A DNA stretch of 64,000 nucleotides from Phlebotomus papatasi (lineage: Eukaryota; Arthropoda; Insecta; Diptera; Psychodidae): assembly GCF_024763615.1 (NCBI RefSeq), contig NC_077223.1, forward strand, positions 15,438,001 through 15,502,000, in the 5' to 3' direction. A program made the position numbers and the translations under genes. Below, piece by piece: positions 55,868 to 64,000 of this stretch (positions are counted from its first letter, which is position 1; the number at the start of each line of letters is the position of its first letter). The notes under the pieces are model-generated. The model saw nothing but the letters and a program-made list of their open reading frames with translations. It searched no databases and had not been told where the DNA came from.

Positions 55868-57915
55868 CTTGGTCAATTTCGAAGAAATACGAAATTGGAA
55901 TGATAAATGGTTTCGGTCAAAAAATACCTTGCCTTATCGAGATAATGTTCATGTGTTGTCAGAAAGATGGCAAAAATGTGTGGCTGTCGGCCGATGGTTT
56001 TAATAAACCAATTTAAGTATTTCTTTAGAAATGTTCCGTCTTTTACTGAACAAAAATAATTCATAAATTAGTTGAGAACCTAGAAGCAAAAAAATAAAAA
56101 CAAATGAGCAGCTAAATATTAAGGAATATGTCAGCAAAAAAAATAAATGGTCTGCAAAAAAAAATTAAATTTTATCAGTAAAATATTAAATATTAGTCAG
56201 GAGGAAACCTAAATCTTCACAAAAACAAGCCAAAATTATTATAATTAATTTTTAAATGGTGGAAGAAACAAAACATTTCTATCTGGCAAATGCACGTGCT
56301 GTAAGATAAGCTTTCTTTCTTATTTTTTGGAAGGGAAATTTTATATAACCAATTTTAATTTGTTTAATTAGTAAAAAAAAATAACGCAGTCAAATGTGTA
56401 TTTACCAAAATAAATTCTTAAATGCATAAACATGCATATTTTCATTTTCATTGGGGTTCACAGGCATATAAAATTACATCATGTGTATGTCTCTATTCTT
56501 ATATGATATGTCTTCTAACAATATATAAACAAAAGAAAACGACATAATATCGTGATAAACGCTCAATTGTATGAAATCTGTTATATGAGTGACTTCTGAG
56601 CTAACAAGACAATTCCCTCTCGCAAAATTCCATCACAATACCTTTCAATTGACACGTGTAAATGCTTCCAGAGTATTTTATATTTGCAAGAAATTTCACA
56701 CACTCCTGGAGAAGTTGTCGAGCAAATATTTAGGTAAAATAAACAAGAGACCAATATCGTTAAAAAGTAATGGACAAATAACCTCTTATGAATTATGATT
56801 AATGATCGTGATTTGACTATTTTTCTTCTCCTTCTTTACTGATGTCTCTTATGTGGTCTGACTAAAGATATCTGGCTGTTATCAATGAAAGAGGTTTATC
56901 AGTAGACATGACGTATGCCACTGAAAAATTTCATCAGCTCTATCACCTGATTTTTTTCTCAATGAATTTTTTTTTTTGTAGAAAAATCTCATACTTTCAT
57001 CGGTAGATATTTGGGATTCCTGAAAATGTTAAGTCCAAGTTGACTTGGCTAGGATGGTACGAAAACTTTTCACGCAACTCGTACATGGGAAGCATGTTGG
57101 AAAAATCACTTTTACGTGACCTGACACAATCAGATGTTTTCTTACTTATCCTCATCTTATCACATTTTCCATCTTGTCGGATGTATATTATATGAGTATC
57201 TTATCACTATACATACCTCTAGAGCATATATTCAACTTCTGATTATCTTGTCGCGCCGTTGATCAAGGAAACCGTGTGCTAAAACTCTTTTCGTCTATGT
57301 ATTTGAAGTTATAACAAGTGATAAGGAATTTGGATGATTTCATTAAAATACCTCTAGATTATGTCTCATACAGTTTTTCAATTTGAAATATCGCAAAATA
57401 ATAAAATTTTTTAAGGGTCAAAGAACCTCTTTCTGGCAGCCACTACGATTTTTATATAACATGTGAATAAGTATTTAACTTGCATTTGGAATTATTATAG
57501 TTGTTATTCGATTAACTAACAAAATGCTTTGCTTATTCAGGAGAAGCTTTCAAGCTTCGCACACTTTGTGGCTTCGAACACGTCATATTTTTCCCATATT
57601 CTTTTAATGAATCTGACCTTATGACAATTATATTTAATAGCGAGTCAAGTCACATATTCCCTGAAAACATTACGTCACATTTATTAAAGGAATAATGGAA
57701 AAAAATATTAAGTGTTCGAAGGCAGACTGTGTGCGAAGCCTGAAAACCTTCCTCTAGGGGAAAGTACTCTCCCTTCGAAATGTTCATGTCTTCAAATAAT
57801 GTGAATTATCTTTTATTTTTCTATGAAAAGGATTACTAATACAAAAAAGCTCGAGACTCGGAAAGCTCTATAAGCGACCCTTCTGATAGTAATTCTGAAA
57901 AATAAAAAATAATAA
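55868..57915. other. No supported gene
   Basis: AT-rich. GGGGAAAGTACTCTCCC near 57757-57773 resembles a MITE end, and CTTCGCACACTTTGTGGCTT (57556-57575) with GACTGTGTGCGAAGCC (57726-57741) forms a weak inverted pair, an eroded element of about 200 bp. Confidence 0.35.
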
Positions 57916-58231
57916 GGGGTTATTCGGAGAGAAAATCCGTCCGGATGCGGCAATACAACTGGTGGAGTTTTCAACCCGGAATCAAAAACTCAATTCTTCT
58001 CCAGAGCTTTCGACACGATCCGTATCTTCTTCAGTGGTCATCATTAAGTTGCTATTGTTTGTCCACAAACTTCAGTTGTCGCCGGATGATTGAAGGTTGT
58101 GTGTTGTGTTCATTCGAGATTCTTTGTGAAAGCACCGGGAGCCTCCCACCAAACACAAACTCCCCAAACCCAACGAAAACTCCTCCAGTTGTGTTGCCGT
58201 ATTCGGATGGAGATTCTCTCCAAATGACCCC
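57916..58231. mobile_element. Inverted-repeat element with 58-bp ends and hammerhead-like core
   Basis: Left GGGGTTATTCGGAGAGAAAA, then GGATGCGGCAATACAACTGG and TGGAGTTTTC. Right GAAAACTCCTCCAGTTGTGT then TGCCGTATTCGGATGGAGAT and TCTCTCCAAATGACCCC. On the minus strand CTGAAGA (58034-58028), A, then a GATAC/GTGTC stem with a GGATC loop, then GAAA (58011-58008) gives a second hammerhead-like core with a 5-bp stem II. The + frame across it is a by-product. Confidence 0.65.
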
Positions 58232-58548
58232 ACTGTTACATCAACGGCAATTTATTTCTTACAAAAAATAAAGATTTATTGGTAAATGACGGGAAATCAT
58301 TATTTTAAAAATAATTTTCCTAGTATAAAAATATGAAAAATACTTTAATTCTCAGTCGTAAAGCTTTTTCAATAGGACTTTTAGCAATTAAAGAATTCAT
58401 ATTTTGCAGATTCGAGAGGAAGACATATTCCGCAATTGTACTTAATGTTCTATAATAATTAGTTTCTATACTCGTTTTAAAATGAGAGACTTTATTATTT
58501 CAAATTTTAGGAGATTTCTCTAAATATGAAAAAAATAAGTAAAGAGTA

Positions 58549-59145
58549 GGGGAGACTGGGGCAAAACTTGTCAAAAGACATATTTAATTCTTTCACGAGC
58601 TCTGAGAAAACTTAAACGTTTTATAATGAGCATATTCTTATAAGAAATTTACTAATCTACAACATTGCAGAAGACTATTTTCCTCTATCTCGAAAGAAAT
58701 GTGATTATCGAATCATTTTTTAAAAGTCGATTTTGTGGAGATTCTCAAAATTTCTGGGGCAAATTTTTGTCAGTCTTCGGATAATTTGTGACGTTTTACT
58801 CTCGCAAACGTTAAAAATATCAAATAGACATATTTTTATAGGAAATTTATTCCACTACAACTTTGTCGAAGATTATTTTGCTCTATCTTAACGAGAAATG
58901 TACTTAAATTGAGCTAATCAGCATTGATATTTTCTGTAAGCTAAATATTCCCAAAATAGGGCTCAAAATTTCATTATTTTTTTTTTATTTTACGTAATCC
59001 TTCCTCGAATCCTTTGAAACTTTGTAAGTTTAAAAAGGTTCATAAAGGCTATCTATAATAAAAATTTCAAGCCTCAGTCTCTTTTATTTTAGAAAATAGT
59101 GAATATTGCAATTTTCGTTTTGACAAATTTTGCCCCAGTCTCCCC
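58549..59145. mobile_element. TA-type element, GGGGAGACTGGGGCAAAA ends
   Basis: Left GGGGAGACTGGGGCAAAACT then TGTCAAAA; right TTTTGACAAATTTTGCCCCA then GTCTCCCC: 28 bp with one mismatch. TA lies on the left (58547-58548); on the right the base after CCCC is A rather than TA. The interior has two similar blocks around CTACAACATTGCAGAAGACT and CTACAACTTTGTCGAAGATT, suggesting an internal duplication. Confidence 0.8.
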
Positions 59146-62100
59146 AGTGTATAACAGACTAAGTTTTATAGTAAGTAGATATATTTTTATTTTTTTATTT
59201 AGTTTATTTAGTGACATATTTTTCAAATAAGTGAGCATTATTGATTTAGAAAAAATAAAAGATAAAATAACTTTTAAAAACTTCTCAATTTACAATTTCA
59301 AAACCGAAAAAATACATTTTTAAATTGATTTAAAGGCTAATGAAATACTCATTTATTTTTCTGAATAAAAATATATTTTTTTTTACTTTTCAAATAAGCG
59401 CACTATTTGATGAAACGAAATTTGATCTTTTACTTATTTCAGGGCACGATCATTATTATAAATTTCTATTTATTTTAGAATATGGACTATATGGAGCATA
59501 TAACAAAGATTAGCTGTGCCTTTTTGGTCTATAAAAAACTAAATTTGATATAGTAATTATTGTGATAAGTACTCTAATTATATAATAAAATTTTTCCATC
59601 ATCCTTGATTCTTATTGTTCAATTTAAACTAATTTTTGAACAAATTTAGGTCTTCAACTGATTAAAATTTGGAATATAATTCACAAAATGAACTATAGAC
59701 GCATTTTTATAAAGCCAACGTTTAAGTTTTTATGGACCAACGCCTGAATTTTAAAATAAAGAATGCTTACAATTTTGACATAATTAACGTAAAAATTAAA
59801 GTTTTACAATTCTGTGTTAAGAACTACTGATCCAACACCTCTTTCAGTCTTGCTTTGAAATTTTTAGCATTTAAAAGTTTAAAAGCTTCTCTCAACCAAC
59901 TTTAAAATTTAAGGAGTTTTAAAGGACTTTAATATTTGCATTTCAGCTTTGTCATTGTGAAGAATAATTACAATTTACCTGAAAAGTTTAATAAAATACT
60001 TTGATACCTTAAAGTCGAGATCTCTGAGAATGTAAAATCAACATTTCAAGGTCGATCTAAAGATTTATCTCAGAACTGAAGAAAAATTTAATTTATTTGT
60101 TATTTCCGATCAATAACAAATAGATAACAGATTTTTCCCAGAAGAACTACCCCGACCTTACGTTTATTTGGACAGCTGAGTACAATATGACTATCACTTG
60201 ATATTTCCGTTTAAGTTTATCGGCTCTAGAGGTGGTAACTGAAGATTCTCAGATAAAAGAAGTTATGAGTCACTTGTTCTTACTTATGGAGCTCTTCAGT
60301 TACATATTCCCCAACTTAAGCCTAATTGTATAGGGCTGTGAGACCCCCCATAAATATTGATAGATTTCAATCGTCTCTTGTGGTTTGCTTCTTTTTTTTT
60401 CTTTCTTTTCATCAAAAGTGGAAAGCAAGAAAAGAAATTTCAATCCAATTGATCTCGATACAAATGTAATGTTATTTAGCTTAATTCCTTCACTATATCA
60501 ACATTCACAAGCACCGATATTAGAGAAGACAATGGAATGGTTTGCCCTCAAAAATGTCTCGGGGTTTTTTTTACCACGCTCTTACTTCATTATAATCACT
60601 GGTATATATATATCGCCAGAGCAGATGAATGAGTAATTAATTACATGTGTTAATTTTTAGTTCTTCTCCACTTCTTTTGCCTCTTTATTTTTTTGCACGA
60701 TTTGGCGACAGTTCAACACACCTATCCCTCCACTTAAGTTGCTGTTCTCTTGCACTTCTTTTCGCCTCGATTTTTTTGGTGCTTTCCTCAATTTCTTGAT
60801 ATAGTGCTCTTCTTCAGATTAAAGAGTTACACATTATTTGACTTTTTGGGCATTCAAAAGAAATTCCTCGATTTTCCCATAATGTCTCACTAGGTGTGCG
60901 TGTGAAATGAATTAATTAAAAATTTCTTTTAATGGTCTAATTGGGGGCTACTCATCAAATTTAATTTGATGCATAAGAGAATTTGGACATTTCTTCGTAA
61001 ACGGTACTGTCACGCTCCTCAAATATAATTAACCATCTGAGATAGGGAGAAGAGATTATCGTACTCATTAAATTCACATAGCAATTGTTTGAGCACCTCA
61101 TATTTCTTTGGTATTTTTTTCTCATGTTAATTTCCACTATCCGGACATTGACATGCCAATTTTTATCTCTTAATATTCACTACACACAATATGAATTGGG
61201 AAATGAAATTGTAATTAAGTGTTTTTTTTTGCGCTATATTGCCACTCTTCCACCTACATCTGCAAAATTATTATTTTTAGCGTGTACGTAATCAACTTCT
61301 TTGAGTTCCAATATATTAAGAAATGTGAGATATATTTCCTTGCATAAGAATTCATTTATCCATCATCTCGTACTTACAGCCCTAATTGCTTTGGAAGATA
61401 GCATTTCTAATGCTTTTTTTTGCAATCACAATCCATCAATTAAAAATCATTAAAGAAAATTGCGAGGTACTCAATCATCTAATTAAATGAAAATCTATTT
61501 CGAACAACTTGCAGTTATGCAATTAAAACCAAGAAAAGTTCACTAGCAAATTATTTTTTTTATTTTCTAATTTCATGATTTATTTATGAAATTTAAAAAT
61601 TAAATTAGGACATTTAAAGATTGATTATACACAAAAAGAAAACTTTTTTTTAAATTTAATTTTGGAAGAAAATGAAGGATCAAACATTTTTGGATATTGT
61701 TTTCGTGTTTTAATATAAATACTGTAAAATTAAAATTAAATCATAATTTTTTTAATAACCAAAAATATTGAATATGCAAGTTTAGCAACGTGTATTTATT
61801 CTTTTAAAAAGTAGTTGGATTTTATTTAGGTGAAAGGGTTGTTACATAAAGACAGTTTATATAGAATAATTAATGACAATTCTGAAAAATAAAGATTATT
61901 ATTTATAGTCTCAAAAACTGTAACGGTTTTTGTAAGATAAGTTCATCAAGCAGTATTATTAATATGATGAAATATTAAGTCATGATTTTTTCTAGAAGAT
62001 AAACGATAAAAGACAGTAACTTAGGGTTTCGGAGAAGCCCCTGTCCCGAAATCGACCAATCAATCAATCGATCAATAGCTCTTCTCTTCTCTTCTTGGAT

Positions 62101-62300
62101 AAATTTTGTAGTTTAGACTCCCTGATGTTACCTCCAATGATCCTTCTCTCCCATTTGAAGGTTTTTAATTATCATGCAAATATTGAAAATCTTTACAAAA
62201 TTTCAAATGTATGTATTGGCACAAATTTAAATTCCTTTGAAAATCTTAAAGGTCGTAACAAACTGTTTCCAAGTCGTTATAAACCGATACTTTACGGACA
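59146..62300. other. No supported gene
   Basis: AT-rich. The frames at 60385-60636 and 61085-61291 have biased composition and no recognised domain. There is a short TA microsatellite at about 60602-60611. A GATCGATC-like run (CGACCAATCAATCAATCGAT) sits at 62052-62071. Confidence 0.35.
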
Positions 62301-62304
62301 ACTT

Positions 62305-62520
62305 AATCGTATCACAATGAGCACAAAGTGCTATTCGATTTCAATTCAGCTGAAAATGTATTTTCAGCTGGATTCTGCTAACCTTAAAACCTTATTTGCA
62401 AACCTTATTTGGTTAGCATTTTTTGTTCGAGAATTGCTGATCGGTCAGCTGATCAACTCAGCAAAAATATGCTGAAAACGCTGCTTTTTCAGCTATATCT
62501 GTGCTCGCTGGGATAACGGT
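62305..62520. repeat. Cluster of CAGCTG palindromes, eroded repeat
   Basis: CAGCTG occurs at 62347-62352, 62365-62370 and 62446-62451, and GCTGAAAA/TTTTCAGC words recur between 62340 and 62500. CAGCTGAAAATG-TATTTTCAGCTG is a near-perfect palindrome. The block ends AGCTATATCTGTGCTCGCTG. It is probably a repeat with inverted subunits; the E-box clustering may be incidental. Confidence 0.45.
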
Positions 62521-62639
62521 ATGACTTCTACGATATTTTAAATATTTTACTGTTCGAACTCTAAAGAAAGATCTGTTTATATAATAATATAATCCCTAGG
62601 ATTTCGAGTTACATATTCTTTACCCTCCAACGCATCGTA

Positions 62640-63310
62640 TTTTTGTAAAATTTTGGAAATCTGAAGTTTAAAAAGTTTGACGTTACACCGTTTGTCTGTC
62701 TGTCTGACCATTACCATGTCTAGAAGCAAGTAGGTTAAACTTAGAGACTTGGGATCTTTGGGAGACTCCCCATAAGTCGACCCTGGAACCAGGCCTTAAT
62801 TTTCCGCGCACCGCTCCCATAACCCTCCAAAACCATGTTTTTTAGGATTGCTCGAAAACGCGTCGTGCGATTTTTCCAATTTTTGAATATGTTTTAGAAA
62901 TTACACAGACGTACTTCGTTCTTATACGAAAATACTGTTGAATCAACTTTAATAACGGTTTTTTCAAGGTCAAAGTTTTAAAACACTGCGCTCTAGAGAA
63001 CGTATTTCTCAAGCGAATGGTATCATTTTTGGATTCATGGGAAAGGTCTTGAAATTCCTGACAAGCTTGAACTGATTCCAATTGGTTTTGAACTTGCACA
63101 TAACCGATAACTATTTTTCAAGGAAATTAATTATATTAATCTTAAGATCTCTTTTGGGAAATGTTTTGAGAGATTTATAAATCGGTTCAAATCGGTTGTG
63201 AACTAGTAATCGGTAAGTGATGCGAGAGTATTTTTGGGGTTTAGCCTCTAAATTAAAAGTCCGAGCACTTCGTAAAACCTTGTACGCTTTGCCACCTCTT
63301 TAATATATCA
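62640..63310. repeat. Dispersed repeat with GTCT run, partner of 21040-21195
   Basis: Includes TTTGTCTGTCTGTCTGACC (62692-62710) and, toward the end, the block shared with 21040-21195. The GTCTGTCTG run and the moderately GC-rich stretch are typical of interspersed repeats. The minus-strand frame at 62842-63099 lies inside it and is unassigned. Confidence 0.5.
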
Positions 63311-63586
63311 TAGCGAACCTTTCGAACATTCTTTATTAGTTAGTTAATCGTTAGTTAAACCCTAAACATAACTGCAATGTCTAGTTTTCCAAAAATATAA
63401 CTTAGAAGCCTAGAGGGTAAACGGTAAAAGATATCAGTAACAGATTTTTAATGGAACCTCCATAAGTTTTATTTCTAGTACATATTTCTAAGGTACCTCT
63501 ATTGATATTACAATTGCATTATGTATCTGTAACTGTTTGAGTGTGTTAGAAAGATTCATATCTATTTTGACTATTTGCACACGAAA

Positions 63587-63781
63587 TCACGGCAGATAAT
63601 GCAAATATTTACCCCACATTAATAGAGGTTTTGAAGCCTGTTTGTCATCTGGCTTTGGAACTGCATCACGATGGGCTGTTGTGTCTAATTCCATTTTGAA
63701 TGTGTGACGAGTCCCGAAAAATTCCTCCTCGTAAATTTGCCCGTCAGAGGAATCCCAAGCATCATAAATTGCGATCATCAA
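63587..63781 (-). CDS. Unassigned open frame, possible exon
   Basis: The minus-strand frame of about 64 codons reads MIAIYDAWDSSDGQIYEEEF, then FGTRHTFKMELDTTAHRDAV. It has a balanced composition unlike the AT-rich surroundings and little simple-sequence bias. The first ATG is at 63778, close to the left limit of the frame. It could be a small exon near the right edge, where the neighbouring gene may begin. I recognise no family. Confidence 0.2.
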   Translation of the reverse strand: MMIAIYDAWDSSDGQIYEEEFFGTRHTFKMELDTTAHRDAVPKPDDKQASKPLLMWGKYLHYLP

Positions 63782-64000
63782 TTTTCGAGGAATGAAACTT
63801 GAAGTGTATCAACACTTTTAGTCACTGAGCAAGAAAAGTGTGTGCCCCTCTTTTTGTTGAGACCAAAGGTAGAAATATGTTGAATGGGCGGTTGATGAGT
63901 TTCTCAGGCATTTAGTACACATTATCAATGTATGAATGTTGGGGCCATGGGTTTGAGGCAGTTAAAAAAAAAGAGAAGAGGAGTGACACATCCTGGCGAG

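Noticed and set aside
57945..58271. 108-codon + strand frame
   Set aside because: Reads through the terminal repeats of the element at 57916-58231; no protein similarity.
62095..62475. 126-codon + strand frame
   Set aside because: No ATG at its start, no known domain, and the second half runs through the CAGCTG repeat cluster.
1..64000. CRISPR arrays, operons, rRNA, phage or integrated virus
   Set aside because: No regularly spaced direct repeats, no rRNA words, no clustered co-directional genes, and no viral or reverse-transcriptase-like protein was seen.

Overview
This is an AT-rich animal nuclear window, most likely from an insect and plausibly a dipteran. The evidence is one well-conserved spliced protein gene with GT-AG introns, long non-coding tracts, and a very dense load of short inverted-repeat DNA transposon remnants. 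The species cannot be fixed from the sequence. Nothing prokaryotic, organellar or viral was seen.

The one securely recognised gene is at the left end on the + strand: the modifier (regulatory) subunit of glutamate-cysteine ligase (GCLM), which acts in glutathione synthesis. Three coding exons are visible (1403-1816, 1887-2067, 7041-7183), giving 245 residues and a stop codon. The N-terminal exon lies left of the window or was not recognised. The 5-kb last intron is packed with at least seven MITE-like insertions.

The rest is intergenic or intronic. Weaker gene traces are: a likely first coding exon at 36025-36068 (+) with a usable splice donor; a possible signal-peptide exon at 35079-35314 (+); a decayed CYP4-like cytochrome P450 fragment at 49188-49439 (-); a pogo-type transposase N-terminal remnant at 21597-21875 (-); and a few unassigned open frames.

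Mobile elements dominate. (1) Many TA-flanked foldback elements have ends of the type GGGG(A/G)(A/G)..TGGGGC or GGGTAA (155, 12454, 15892, 16764, 22917, 32821, 39958, 40857, 42412, 44550, 58549). A pogo-like relative at 21380-22256 still carries transposase remnants. (2) TTAA-flanked, piggyBac-like elements occur at 9795-11627, 11780-12277, 4961-5077 and 25781-25909. (3) A clean hAT-type MITE with an 8-bp target duplication lies at 18523-18645. (4) Several elements have ends starting CAC followed by an A-rich run (4375, 5500, 10431, 13408, 41682, 50144, 54326). (5) A tRNA-like, SINE-like segment is nested in an element that is itself nested in the piggyBac-like element. (6) Three repeats carry motifs matching the hammerhead-ribozyme core. 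The strongest leads are the nested piggyBac/SINE structure, the hammerhead-like cores, the pogo remnant, the P450 relic, and the direct reading of pre-insertion sites.
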